From Opitutus terrae PB90-1 (lineage in GTDB: Bacteria; Verrucomicrobiota; Verrucomicrobiia; Opitutales; Opitutaceae), in assembly GCF_000019965.1 (NCBI RefSeq), contig NC_010571.1, positions 5,403,001-5,467,000 of the forward strand: DNA of 64,000 nucleotides. The letters are read 5' to 3'. The position numbers and the translations under genes were made by a program. Position 1 is the first letter of the stretch; every line of letters begins with the position of its first letter. Positions 34,162-42,796 of this stretch are shown here, one piece after another. The notes below the pieces were generated by a model that saw only the letters and a program-made list of their open reading frames with translations, did not search any database and was not told the origin of the DNA.

Positions 34162-34217
34162 GGTAGGGCGAACCGTCCTCGGTGAGCCGGGGCTCGGCGG
34201 GGACGCCTCGACCTACC
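34162..34217. repeat. GGTAGGGCGAA-type inverted repeat
   Basis: GGTAGGGCGAACCGTCC (34162-34178) faces GGGGACGCCTCGACCTACC (34199-34217), with GAGCCGGGGCTC inside. It lies between the convergent mini-HupE and ureD genes. Compare 18365-18455. Confidence 0.7.
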
Positions 34218-34263
34218 AGGTGCCGGGTTTCCGGACAGCCTCTAGCCATCGCGGGCGTCCGGT

Positions 34264-35082
34264 TCAAAGCCTCCGCGGATCGCATCGCATCCGCGGAAAC
34301 GCCTCCGCCAGCACGGCGCGGATCGCTCGCAACGTCTCACGCAAGTACGCGCCATCGGGCGCGATGACTTTGATGCTCCAGCCGGCTTCGCGCAGCGCGC
34401 TGACTCCGACCCAGGCCCCGTCGCGGTGCAGCCCCTCCACCGCCGCGCGCCAGTCCTCGTCGGCCTCCGCACCCGGGATCAGAATGGCGTTCGCGAAGCA
34501 CGCCGCTGCTCCGCTGCCGGCCAGCTCCGCGAGCGCGCGCAATTCCTCGCCGCTCTGGTCAACCCGTTCGCGCACCAGCAGCCGTCCGTCGAGCCGGCAC
34601 TCGAACTCGAGGCAGAGCCGCCGCCACGCCCACGCCTCGCCATGCGCCGCACGGCCGGGCATCAGTTGATCGACAAAAAATCCGCCCGCGCCCCGCGTGA
34701 GCTCCACGATCGTGCTCTGCCGGTAATCGGATCCTCGATGCGGCACCAACGGCCCCGGCATGACCTCCAGCCACGCGCCCGCCGCCACCGTGAAATGCTG
34801 CCGGCAGGTCGCGACGCCGGCGTCCATCCGAAAGACCCGGCTCGCACTGGGCGTGGTGATGAGCAGCGCGGCTCCGGCGTCCACCGTGATCTCGGATTCG
34901 ATCCGGTCGCCCGCGAGGATGCCGGCGGTTGGATTCACCACCTGTACCAGCAGCACGCGGCTGTCGTAGTCCCAATATGGTTTGCTCAGGTGAAACGGCG
35001 CGCGAAACGACTGCAAGGTCAGCGCCGTGTGCCCGAACGCGCGCGGCGCCGCGCGCAGATGAAGATGGCCGGCGAAGTCCAT
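34264..35082 (-). CDS. ureD: Urease accessory protein UreD
   Basis: Scaffold that binds apo-urease and recruits UreF-UreG for nickel insertion. 272 residues: FAGHLHLRAAPRAFGHTALTLQSFRAPFHLSKPYWD at the start, VVNPTAGILAGDRIESEITV (the conserved PTAG.L.GD motif), ITTPSASRVFRMD and PLVPHRGSDYRQSTIVEL. It is the last gene of the minus-strand run ureE-ureF-ureG-ureD, starting 10 bases after ureG. The order with ureD last is unusual compared with ureDABCEFG but the set is complete. Confidence 0.9.
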   Translation of the reverse strand: MDFAGHLHLRAAPRAFGHTALTLQSFRAPFHLSKPYWDYDSRVLLVQVVNPTAGILAGDRIESEITVDAGAALLITTPSASRVFRMDAGVATCRQHFTVAAGAWLEVMPGPLVPHRGSDYRQSTIVELTRGAGGFFVDQLMPGRAAHGEAWAWRRLCLEFECRLDGRLLVRERVDQSGEELRALAELAGSGAAACFANAILIPGAEADEDWRAAVEGLHRDGAWVGVSALREAGWSIKVIAPDGAYLRETLRAIRAVLAEAFPRMRCDPRRL

Positions 35083-35092
35083 GCGCCAGAAC

Positions 35093-35740
35093 TCAGCCCA
35101 CGGGCGCCGCCGTGCGCGCGAACAGCACCTCGCGCTCGAGCCAGCCGATCACCGCGTCGAGATTGTGCTCCCGCTTGAGGTCGCAGAGGAGAAATGGCCG
35201 CCCGCCGCGCTGCGCCGTGGCATCGCGCGCCATCACCTCGAGATCCGCGCCGACCAGCGGCGCCAGGTCGACTTTGTTGATGATCAGCAGATCGCTGAAC
35301 CGGATTGCCGGCCCGCCTTTGCGCGGAATTTTGTCCCCTTCCGCCACGTCGATCACGTAGATGAACGCATCGACCAGCTCCGGCGAAAACGTCGCCGTGA
35401 GATTGTCCCCGCCGCTCTCCACCAGCAGCAGGTCGAGTTCGGGAAACGTCGCCTCGAGCGCGCGACACGCCTGCTCGTTCATCGTGGTGTCGTCGCGAAT
35501 CGCCGTGTGCGGGCAGCCGCCCGTCTCCACGCCGGCGATGCGCGCGGCGGGCAGCGCGCTCTGCCGGATCAGGAACTGCGCATCCTCGGAGCAATAGATG
35601 TCGTTCGTCACGACCGCCATCGAGAGCCGCTCGCGCAGCCGCTGGCAAAGCTTCAGGCAGAGCATCGTTTTGCCCGATCCCACCGGGCCGCCGATGCCCA
35701 CCCGCGGCGCGCGCCTCGTTGTTGTTCTCATGGGTCCCAT
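35093..35740 (-). CDS. ureG: Urease accessory GTPase UreG
   Basis: Nickel-binding GTPase driving metal delivery to urease. 215 residues from the ATG at 35740: P-loop [52 protein letters not shown] (with the nickel-site CPH), [27 protein letters not shown] and the base-specificity motif [11 protein letters not shown]. Alternative starts are GTG 35749 and ATG 35731; the sequence does not decide. Tightly packed between ureF and ureD. Confidence 0.95.
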   Translation of the reverse strand: MGPMRTTTRRAPRVGIGGPVGSGKTMLCLKLCQRLRERLSMAVVTNDIYCSEDAQFLIRQSALPAARIAGVETGGCPHTAIRDDTTMNEQACRALEATFPELDLLLVESGGDNLTATFSPELVDAFIYVIDVAEGDKIPRKGGPAIRFSDLLIINKVDLAPLVGADLEVMARDATAQRGGRPFLLCDLKREHNLDAVIGWLEREVLFARTAAPVG

Positions 35741-35758
35741 AGATCTCACTCGTTCCGT

Positions 35759-36502
35759 TCAGCTGATGAACATCCGCGTCTCCGCCCGCTCGTGCCGCGC
35801 CGCCGCGACATCGAGCCATGGGTTGAACCAGCCGATCTCGCCGAGCGGAATCCGGCGCGCCGCCGCCACACGCACCGGCGCCTCGCGCAGCATGTCCGTG
35901 AGCAGCGTCTGGCAGCCATTCTGGCCGAGCCGGAGCAGCTTCATCGCCGCCGACAGCACCGCGGCCAGCGCCGAATAGACGAGGCCGATCAGCATCGCCT
36001 CACAGGGCGCGCCCAACACGCGCGCCTCGAGCGCCGCCGTGATCGCCGGCGAACATGGCCATCGTGCCGCGGCTGCTCGCGCCAGATACTCGCGCGCCAG
36101 CGGCGCAGCGTGCAACGCGACCAGCAACTCCGCGCGTTGCCGGCCGATCGCCTCGGCCGCCGTTCTCGCTTCGCGTGCCGTCTTCAGCGCAGACGACAAC
36201 TCGGAAAGTTGTGCGACGCGCTCCCAATTCTCCGCGCCCAATGCGTCCCACGCATGGGCGGCCAGGGGCAACTCGGACCGATGCAACGCCGGCCACACCG
36301 CGTGAAGAAGAAACGCGCGCAGCGTCGCCCGGTCTTTGACGACGCCCGCCAGCACCAGGCCTTCGAGTCCGAACGAGTGCGCATAGCTGCCCGTCGGATA
36401 AAACGAATCGCCCGTTTGCAGCAGCGCGCCCAGCCAGCCAAGCGGGGCCGCCGCGTAATCGCTCGCCGGCGGCTCAGTGTCGATGGCTGGGACCGAGCTC
36501 AT
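35759..36502 (-). CDS. ureF: Urease accessory protein UreF
   Basis: Forms the UreD-UreF-UreG complex and gates the GTPase. 247 residues: LLQTGDSFYPTGSYAHSFGLEGLV is the signature N-terminal segment, followed by an all-helical domain and the end IGWFNPWLDVAAARHERAETRMFIS. The start chosen at 36502 (MSSVPAIDTEPP) overlaps the end of ureE by 29 bases; a start at 36550 is also open. Its stop lies 18 bases before the ureG ATG at 35740, so the genes are co-translated in one operon. Confidence 0.92.
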   Translation of the reverse strand: MSSVPAIDTEPPASDYAAAPLGWLGALLQTGDSFYPTGSYAHSFGLEGLVLAGVVKDRATLRAFLLHAVWPALHRSELPLAAHAWDALGAENWERVAQLSELSSALKTAREARTAAEAIGRQRAELLVALHAAPLAREYLARAAAARWPCSPAITAALEARVLGAPCEAMLIGLVYSALAAVLSAAMKLLRLGQNGCQTLLTDMLREAPVRVAAARRIPLGEIGWFNPWLDVAAARHERAETRMFIS

Positions 36503-36938
36503 GGGGGGATTGGTGGCCACGCGCAAAGCGCCCTGGCCGAAACACGGCACACGTCGCGCGAAACGGAACTCGCAGGCGCTCCAGCAGTGCTCGCGTTGCC
36601 GGTTCGTCAGCGGTGAGGAGGCGCTCCGGCTCGGCCGCGAGGCTCAGATGCAAATTGCCGATCGCCCATCCCACGCCGGCCGCGGCCGAGGGCGGCAGGT
36701 CGAGCGGGATTTCCAGCACGGGCTCGGGATCCTGGCGCAAGACATACCGCGCGGTTGCCGACTGGAACACCGTCGCGCCGTCCGCGAGCGGCGCGGCCAG
36801 CTCAAAGCCAAACTCCGCTCCGTCCTCCGCGCGACCGCGCCAGATTCGTTTGACGACCGCGCCGCGCTCCGCGCGCAAGGCAATCTCGGGCAGCGTCTCG
36901 TCGGGCGCGGCCACAGGACCGTGGATCAGGGTGAGCAT
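36474..36938 (-). CDS. ureE: Urease accessory protein UreE
   Basis: Nickel metallochaperone, first gene of the ureEFGD run. 154 residues: N-terminal peptide-binding domain (MLTLIHGPVAAPDETLPEIALRAERGAVVKRIWRG) and a C-terminal metal-binding domain (YAIGNLH-type WAIGNLHLSLAAEPERLL). The tail ends HQSPHELGPSHRH, a modest His cluster able to hold nickel but shorter than the His-rich tails of some UreE. It overlaps ureF. Confidence 0.85.
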   Translation of the reverse strand: MLTLIHGPVAAPDETLPEIALRAERGAVVKRIWRGRAEDGAEFGFELAAPLADGATVFQSATARYVLRQDPEPVLEIPLDLPPSAAAGVGWAIGNLHLSLAAEPERLLTADEPATRALLERLRVPFRATCAVFRPGRFARGHQSPHELGPSHRH

Positions 36939-37245
36939 CGGCCTCCCAACGGCCCGCCGCAGCCAGTCCGTTCGTGCCCGAATCCGGCGTGTCTCCGAAA
37001 GGGAATGTCCCCTGGAGCGAATCTCCCCACGAAGTAACGGAAAGATGCCTCGATGGTAACGCGCGACCGCCGGTCGCGCCGATCGGCAAGCGGCGGGCCG
37101 ACCGGTCCCGCTTGAGTCGACGCGGCGTCACTGCTTCGGGCAAGTCTCCGCGAGAGATGACATCCGCCGTCGCCAAGTTTCGTTGAGAGCATGACGGCAT
37201 GCCTTAGCAGCCGGCATGCCTGATCCGCTCATCCGTGCGCGCCGG
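36939..37245. other. Intergenic stretch upstream of ureE
   Basis: About 307 bases between ureE and the SEC-C protein gene, both on the minus strand. It should hold the ureEFGD promoter, but I see no clear -35/-10 or sigma-54 box. Small ORFs on both strands look like chance. Near 37194-37217 GGCATGCC occurs twice around TTAGCAGCC, forming a small hairpin. Confidence 0.5.
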
Positions 37246-37734
37246 TCACGCGGCGCCGCAGCACTTCTTGTATTTCTTGCCACTGCCGCAGGGACACGGG
37301 TCGTTGCGACCGATCTTCGGCGTTTCCCGCCGCACCGTGTGGCCGACTTCCGGCTGCTGGCCGGTATAAACCCAGTTGCCGCCCTCCCGGCTGAAGAGCG
37401 CCGTCTCGAGATGCTCGTGCTCCTGGCCGTCGGACTTGAACCGCGCCGAGAACCGGACCAGCCCCTCGGTGTCCGCCGGCCCGCCTTTCTCGGTGTGCAG
37501 GATGCTCAGGCCCAACCACTCCGATTGCTCCGACCAGCGTTTCGCATCGTCGGCGGAATAGTCTTTCCGCTGCGCAGCGGACAGCGACCGCTCCAGGTGT
37601 TCGAACGCGTGCCGCGCGTAAGCGGTATAACGCGAGCGCATCAACGCTTCCGCCGTCGGGGCCGGCGCGCCCGCGATGATCGGGCCGCAACACGCTTCGA
37701 AACTCAGACCGGAGCCACAAGGACAGTCACTCAT
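37246..37734 (-). CDS. YchJ-like protein with two SEC-C zinc motifs
   Basis: 162 residues. SEC-C motifs at both ends, [14 protein letters not shown] (N-terminus) and [18 protein letters not shown] (C-terminus), flank the YchJ middle domain ([60 protein letters not shown]). This is the UPF0225/YchJ family, a zinc-binding protein of unknown role. ATG 37734 begins MSDCPCGSG, so the gene has the usual start. It diverges from murI across a gap holding twin palindromes. Confidence 0.92.
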   Translation of the reverse strand: MSDCPCGSGLSFEACCGPIIAGAPAPTAEALMRSRYTAYARHAFEHLERSLSAAQRKDYSADDAKRWSEQSEWLGLSILHTEKGGPADTEGLVRFSARFKSDGQEHEHLETALFSREGGNWVYTGQQPEVGHTVRRETPKIGRNDPCPCGSGKKYKKCCGAA

Positions 37735-37860
37735 GCCGCTGCTTATCGAAGGACAGCCCCCACTCTGCAACACCGGAAGCGCCCAGCTCTTCTTCCCCTC
37801 CCCCCCGCTTCCTCTCTCCCTTGCTCAACCCGCCCGCGCCCCCCTGTTCACGCTCCATCG

Positions 37861-37887
37861 CTAATTTCACGTATTACGTGAAATTAG
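37861..37887. promoter_or_regulatory. Perfect palindromic operator candidate 1
   Basis: Thirteen-bp perfect arms around one central base; the core reads TTTCACGTATTACGTGAAA. Its centre (37874) is exactly 90 bp from the centre of the second site. It looks like a binding site for a dimeric helix-turn-helix repressor (LacI-like by symmetry). The regulator is not in this window. Confidence 0.65.
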
Positions 37888-37952
37888 CCGGATCCTGATC
37901 CATCCCGGTGGTCACCGTCGTCCTTAGGCTGTCGCCGGCCACGCCCGATGCA

Positions 37953-37975
37953 ATTTTCACGTAATACGTGAAAAT
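37953..37975. promoter_or_regulatory. Perfect palindromic operator candidate 2
   Basis: Eleven-bp perfect arms around one central base; the core TTTCACGTAATACGTGAAA differs from site 1 only at the central position. It lies 104 bases before the murI start. Confidence 0.65.
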
Positions 37976-38078
37976 GGTTCCCCCTTGGCGCGGACGGGGG
38001 CACGAGTTCATGCCGGGGGATCCAGGGACGCGCTGCGCCGGCTTGCGTCCGCGACGGCGGCGCGTTCCCCTCGGGGCG

Positions 38079-38936
38079 ATGATCGGCGTGTTCGATTCCG
38101 GTTTCGGCGGCCTGACGGTACTCGCGTCCTTGCTGAAGACGCTGCCGCGCTACGACTATCTGTTTCTCGCCGACAGCGCCCGCGCGCCCTATGGAGCGCG
38201 CAGCGCCGACGTGATCAACGAGTTCACCCTCGAAGCAGTGGAATGGCTGTTCGACCAAGGCTGCCCGCTGGTCGTGCTGGCCTGCAACACGGCCTCCGCG
38301 CGCGCACTCCGCAACCTCCAGCAACTCCACCTGCCAGCGCATCGCCCGGACCGCCGCGTCCTGGGCGTGGTCCGTCCCTCGGTCGAGGCGCTCGCCGGAT
38401 TGCCGCCAGGCGCCATTCCCGGCGAAACCGCGCCGTCCCTCGCCACAGGCACCGTGGCAGTTCTCGGCACCGCCAGCACGATCGCCTCCGACTCCTACGC
38501 GATCGAGCTGCAGAAACTCGCCCCCGGGCTCACCTTGATCCAACAGCCCTGTCCGATGTGGGTACCGCTGGTGGAAGCCGGAGAATTGGACGGTCCCGGC
38601 GCCGAGTATTTCCTCCGGCGTTCTCTCGAACCCGTGCTGAACCGCGCGCCGCTTCCGCAGCGATTGCTCCTCGGCTGCACGCACTATCCCCTGCTGCTGC
38701 CGGCGATCCGCCGGCTGGTTCCCGCTTCGGTCGAAATTCTCGACCAAGGGGAAATCGTCGCCACGCGGCTCGCCGACTGGCTGCAGCGCCATCGTGATCA
38801 CGAGGCGCGGTTGACGCGGAATGGCACCCGGCGGTTTGTGACGACCGATGATCCCGCCTGGTTCGCCCAGCGCGGCGAAAAACTGCTCGGTCGCCCGCTG
38901 CACGCCGAGCGCGTACACCTGCGCGCGCGCGGATGA
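38079..38936 (+). CDS. murI: Glutamate racemase
   Basis: Makes D-glutamate for peptidoglycan. 285 residues: IGVFDSGFGGLTVL (catalytic Asp), FLADSARAPYGARS, VVLACNTASARAL (Cys 1) and LLGCTHYPLLLPAIRRL (Cys 2), the two-base mechanism residues. ATG 38079 gives the standard N-terminus; longer in-frame starts read back through the palindromic sites. It sits between the two halves of the urease accessory/structural genes on the opposite strand. Confidence 0.94.
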   Translation: MIGVFDSGFGGLTVLASLLKTLPRYDYLFLADSARAPYGARSADVINEFTLEAVEWLFDQGCPLVVLACNTASARALRNLQQLHLPAHRPDRRVLGVVRPSVEALAGLPPGAIPGETAPSLATGTVAVLGTASTIASDSYAIELQKLAPGLTLIQQPCPMWVPLVEAGELDGPGAEYFLRRSLEPVLNRAPLPQRLLLGCTHYPLLLPAIRRLVPASVEILDQGEIVATRLADWLQRHRDHEARLTRNGTRRFVTTDDPAWFAQRGEKLLGRPLHAERVHLRARG

Positions 38937-39257
38937 GGTGCCCGCGGTCGACACGGAACACGTTTTCGCGTCCCGCAGTGGCGAAGCCCCAGGCCTTGGT
39001 TATGCTCGACGGGCCGGCCGTTTCTCCCCGTTTGTTTCCTTCCCGACGCTCCGTCATGGCCCTCCCTCCGCTGCAGACTGTAACGGCCACCTCCGAGGCG
39101 TGCGGACGCCGCGATGTTCGGAAAGTGCTCCCCGTGTTCCCTCCCGAAATCGAAACCGTGCAGTCGACGGAGCTCCCGCGGAGCGACCAACGCACTATGC
39201 TCCCGGCGAAACCGGCGACGCACCACGTGCCGGCGTGAGACTCATCCTGCCCGCGCC
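38937..39257. other. Intergenic stretch upstream of the phosphorylase gene
   Basis: 321 bases. Open frames on both strands overlap here but none has a recognisable domain or clear codon signal. Nothing else recognisable is seen. Confidence 0.4.
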
Positions 39258-42200
39258 ATGCCGCCGCTCGCAGCTCAGCGCCCGGACCGTTTCGCCACTG
39301 CGGCTGCCAGCGGATTCGGATTGGTCGAGCTGCGCACCCACTCGCCGCTGATCGCGCAGGTGTTGCCGAGCGGGGCGCTCTTCGCGTTCCGCCACGACAC
39401 GCTGCTGCTGAATCAACTGCTGCCCGGACCCGCGGAGGACGGACTGGCTCGGCTCCTCCTGCGGTGGCGCGCCGCAGGTGACGAAACCGGCAGCGCGCGG
39501 AGCGACGGCGCGGCGCGCCAACCCGCCTGCTGGGCTCCTTTGATCGGAAGCGGCGTGAGTTTCGCACGACTCGATGACACCACGGCCGTGTGGCAGACCG
39601 AACCGCTGCCGGGCCTCGCCTGTGAGACGCGGCTGACGCTGCATCCATCGCTGCCCGCCTGGGCCTGGCGGATCCGCCTGCGCAATCAGACGCCGCACGC
39701 GCTGCGCTTGGACGCACTTCACGCGCAGGATCTCGGGCTCGCCGACGAGGCTGCGGTCCGCAACAACGAAGCTTACACCTCGCAGTATATCGACCTCCTG
39801 CCGATCGCCGACGAACAACTGGGGTGGGTGGTTCTCGCCCGGCAAAATCAGCCGGCATCGGGCGGGCGTCAGCCCTGGTTGGCTTTGGGCTGCCTGCAGG
39901 GTGGAAGCGCGTTCTGCACCGATGGATGGCAGTTCTTTGGCGCGGACCACCGCTTGACGGGTGAACCGGCCGCGCTCCGCATGGCCCAGCTGCCGTCACG
40001 CCGGCTCCAATACGAGGGCGCGCTCGCCGGCCTGCAAAGCCGGGGCGAGGTCGTGCCGGCCGGAGCGACCCAGGAGATCGTCTTTGTGGCCCGCTTCGTC
40101 GCGGATCACCCGGCCGCCTCCACCGCCGCAGACGTGACGTTGCTGCGTGAAGCGCTGCCCGGATTCGCCGATCGGCCCACGGCGGCAGGTCCGCGGGAAG
40201 TGTCCCGCCCCGTGCCCACGCTTTTCTGCACGGCCCCGTGGTGGCACGGCGATGAGCCGGGCCGCTCCGAGCTGGCGAAGTGGTTTCCCGAATCGCATCG
40301 CCACGTCGAGAGGGACCAGGACGGGCGCATCCTGTCGTTTTTTTCCGGCGAACACACCCACGTCGTGACGCGCACGAAGGAAGCGGGTGTGCTACGCCCG
40401 CACGGCCATGTGCTGCGGTCCGGTGATCCGTCATGGAACGACGAGCAGCAGTTTGGCGTCACCGCCTACGCCGCGGGGATTTTCGCCGCCCAGACCTACC
40501 TCGGAAACTCAAGCCTAACGCGATTGCTGCCCGTCGTCCGCAACGCCTTGGGACTCGTGCGCGGATCCGGCCAGCGCGTTTTTGTGCGTCACGCCGACGG
40601 ATGGCGGCAACTCGGGCTCCCGTCGGTTTTCGCCCTGACGCCGCAAGAGGTGCGGTGGATCTACCAATTCGGGTCGGACCGCATCGAAGCGCGGCTGTGG
40701 TGCTCGCGCGAATCGCCGGCCGTGTTCCTCGAACTGCAGGTGCACGAGGGCCGTCCGCGCGAGTTTCTCGTCACGCACCAACTCGCGCTCGGCGCGAACG
40801 AATTCGAGCACCCGGGAGACGTCGTGTTGCATCGCGCCGGGAGCTGGATCCAATGCCGCCCGTCAAGCGCAAGCCTGGCGTACCAGCAGGTCCCCGGCAC
40901 CTGCTTCGCCATCGCCGCCGCGGAGCCAGCGAGCGGCATCGTGCTCGGCGGCGACGAGCTGATCTGGGCCGATGCGACGCCGCGCAACAGCCCCTATGTG
41001 GCGCTGCGCACGCCGGCGGTGAGCCGCTGCGGAATCATCCAAGCGGGCACGACGCAGGGCAGCCTCGCGCTGCCCGCGCTCGTGGCCAGTGTTCGCGCGG
41101 AATTCGCGCGACGACGCGATCATTCGGACGACTACGCTTTCGGCCTCAAACTCAGCCACGGCGGCGACGTCCGCGTGGCGCGAATGAACGAGGTGCTGCC
41201 CTGGTTCGACCAGAACGCGTCGATCCATTTTTCCGCGCCGCGCGGGTTGGAGCAATACGGCGGCGCCGCCTGGGGCGTGCGCGACGTCTGCCAGGGTTCG
41301 ATCGAATGGCTCCTCGCCAGCGGCCGGCTCGCGATCGCGCGACGCACGCTGATCACGGTGTTTGGCCAACAGTATTTCGGCGCCGGTGCCGAGGCGGATC
41401 TCACCGGGACGTGGCCGCAGTGGTTCATGTTTCCTCCGTTCCAGTTCATCCAGCACGCGCACAGCCACGGCGACGTCTGTTTCTGGCCGGTCAAGGCGCT
41501 GTGCGACTACGTCGAGGCGAGCAACGATCTCGCGGTGCTCAACGAGCACGCCGATTACACGAGCCCGAAGGATTTCGCGCCCGCCGATCGTCCCGAAACG
41601 ATCTGGGCTCACTGCGATCGCGTCATCGCGCACGCGGAGTCGCGCTTCGTCGCGGGCACGGCGCTCGTCAACTATGGCGATGGCGATTGGGACGATACCC
41701 TGCAGCCGGCTGATCCGGCGATGCGGTCGCGAATGATCAGCGCGTGGACCGTGGCGCTATCCTACCAGACGTGGCTTCAGCTTCACCGCGTCGCCGTGCG
41801 GGTGGGCGACGCCGCACGCGCGTCCCGACTCGCGGCCCTGCTCGAGCGAATCAGGGCCGACTTTTCCCGGTATCTCATGCCCGCCGGTATCGTCGCCGGG
41901 TTTCTCGTCACCGACTCCGAGGTGGGAGCCCGCGGGCGACCGCTGTTGCATCCGGAGGACCAGCGCACGGGCATCCGTTACCGGCTCCTGCCGATGACGC
42001 GCTCGATCCTGGCCGAGCTCTTCACGCCCGCGGAAGCAGCGCAACACCTGAGCCTCATCGAAAAGGAGCTTCGCTATCCCGACGGCGTGCGACTGATGAG
42101 TGAACCGGCCACCTACCACGGCGGACGCGAGACGCTGTTCAAGCGCGCCGACACGGCGGCCAATGTCGGCCGCGAAATCGGACTCCAGTATGTGCACGCT

Positions 42201-42767
42201 CATCTCCGCTACGCCGAGGCGCTCGCCAAACTCGGCGAAGCCGAGCGGTTCTGGTGGGCCTTGCAGGTGGTGAATCCGGTCGCGCTCGCCGCGTCGGTTC
42301 CCCATGCCGCGCCGCGGCAGAGCAATGTCTATTTCTCCAGCTCCGACGCCGATTTCGCCGACCGCTATGAGGCGGCCGCGCGCTGGACGGAGTTGCGCGA
42401 GGGACGCGTCGCGGTGCGCGGCGGCTGGCGCCTCTACTCCAGCGGGCCGGGCTTGTTTCTCCACAAGGTGCGCACGTGCCTGCTCGGGCTCCGCGAATCC
42501 TTCGACACGTTCCTGTTCGATCCGGTGCTGCCGCGCGAACTCGATGGTCTTGTGGCACACGCGCGCGTGCTGGACCGGCCGGCGGAGTTGCACTACCGCG
42601 TCCGAGCCCGCGGCTTCGGGCCGAAACGAATTTCCCTCAACGGCGACGCGCTCCCGAGTCTCGGGCGGGAGACGAACCGTTACCGTGACGGCGGTCTGCG
42701 CGTCGACCGTGCCTTGCTGTTGGCGCGGCTCACCGCTCCGCTGAATCGAGTCGAAATCGAACTCTAG
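39258..42767 (+). CDS. Large GH94-like glycoside phosphorylase
   Basis: 1169 residues. An N-terminal beta-sandwich region (about 1-320) resembles glycoside-phosphorylase super-sandwich domains. The (alpha/alpha)6 catalytic region shows GLEQYGGAAWGVRDVCQGSIEWLL and TGTWPQWFMFPPF. YGDGDWDDTLQPA carries the catalytic Asp at about 810 (compare GDWNDGL of cellobiose phosphorylase), and ATYHGGRETLFKRADTAANVGREIGLQYVHAHLRYAEAL follows. Much longer than cellobiose phosphorylase (about 800), so it may belong to a related large family (GH149/GH161-type beta-glucan phosphorylases) rather than GH94 proper. No signal peptide, so cytoplasmic. The next gene, 29 bases away, is a sugar symporter. Confidence 0.8.
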   Translation: MPPLAAQRPDRFATAAASGFGLVELRTHSPLIAQVLPSGALFAFRHDTLLLNQLLPGPAEDGLARLLLRWRAAGDETGSARSDGAARQPACWAPLIGSGVSFARLDDTTAVWQTEPLPGLACETRLTLHPSLPAWAWRIRLRNQTPHALRLDALHAQDLGLADEAAVRNNEAYTSQYIDLLPIADEQLGWVVLARQNQPASGGRQPWLALGCLQGGSAFCTDGWQFFGADHRLTGEPAALRMAQLPSRRLQYEGALAGLQSRGEVVPAGATQEIVFVARFVADHPAASTAADVTLLREALPGFADRPTAAGPREVSRPVPTLFCTAPWWHGDEPGRSELAKWFPESHRHVERDQDGRILSFFSGEHTHVVTRTKEAGVLRPHGHVLRSGDPSWNDEQQFGVTAYAAGIFAAQTYLGNSSLTRLLPVVRNALGLVRGSGQRVFVRHADGWRQLGLPSVFALTPQEVRWIYQFGSDRIEARLWCSRESPAVFLELQVHEGRPREFLVTHQLALGANEFEHPGDVVLHRAGSWIQCRPSSASLAYQQVPGTCFAIAAAEPASGIVLGGDELIWADATPRNSPYVALRTPAVSRCGIIQAGTTQGSLALPALVASVRAEFARRRDHSDDYAFGLKLSHGGDVRVARMNEVLPWFDQNASIHFSAPRGLEQYGGAAWGVRDVCQGSIEWLLASGRLAIARRTLITVFGQQYFGAGAEADLTGTWPQWFMFPPFQFIQHAHSHGDVCFWPVKALCDYVEASNDLAVLNEHADYTSPKDFAPADRPETIWAHCDRVIAHAESRFVAGTALVNYGDGDWDDTLQPADPAMRSRMISAWTVALSYQTWLQLHRVAVRVGDAARASRLAALLERIRADFSRYLMPAGIVAGFLVTDSEVGARGRPLLHPEDQRTGIRYRLLPMTRSILAELFTPAEAAQHLSLIEKELRYPDGVRLMSEPATYHGGRETLFKRADTAANVGREIGLQYVHAHLRYAEALAKLGEAERFWWALQVVNPVALAASVPHAAPRQSNVYFSSSDADFADRYEAAARWTELREGRVAVRGGWRLYSSGPGLFLHKVRTCLLGLRESFDTFLFDPVLPRELDGLVAHARVLDRPAELHYRVRARGFGPKRISLNGDALPSLGRETNRYRDGGLRVDRALLLARLTAPLNRVEIEL

Positions 42768-42796
42768 TCGCGACCGCTCTCCCCGTCCCCACGCTC

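Larger units (their letters stand above)
37735..38078. other. Divergent regulatory region ychJ-like / murI
   Basis: 344 bases without a gene. Besides the two palindromes listed separately there is a C/T-rich run (about 37787-37820). No strong sigma-70 promoter stands out. Confidence 0.5.

Noticed and set aside
38798-39257. Small ORFs on both strands between murI and the phosphorylase
   Set aside because: No recognisable domain, poor start sites, and mutual overlap; treated as intergenic.
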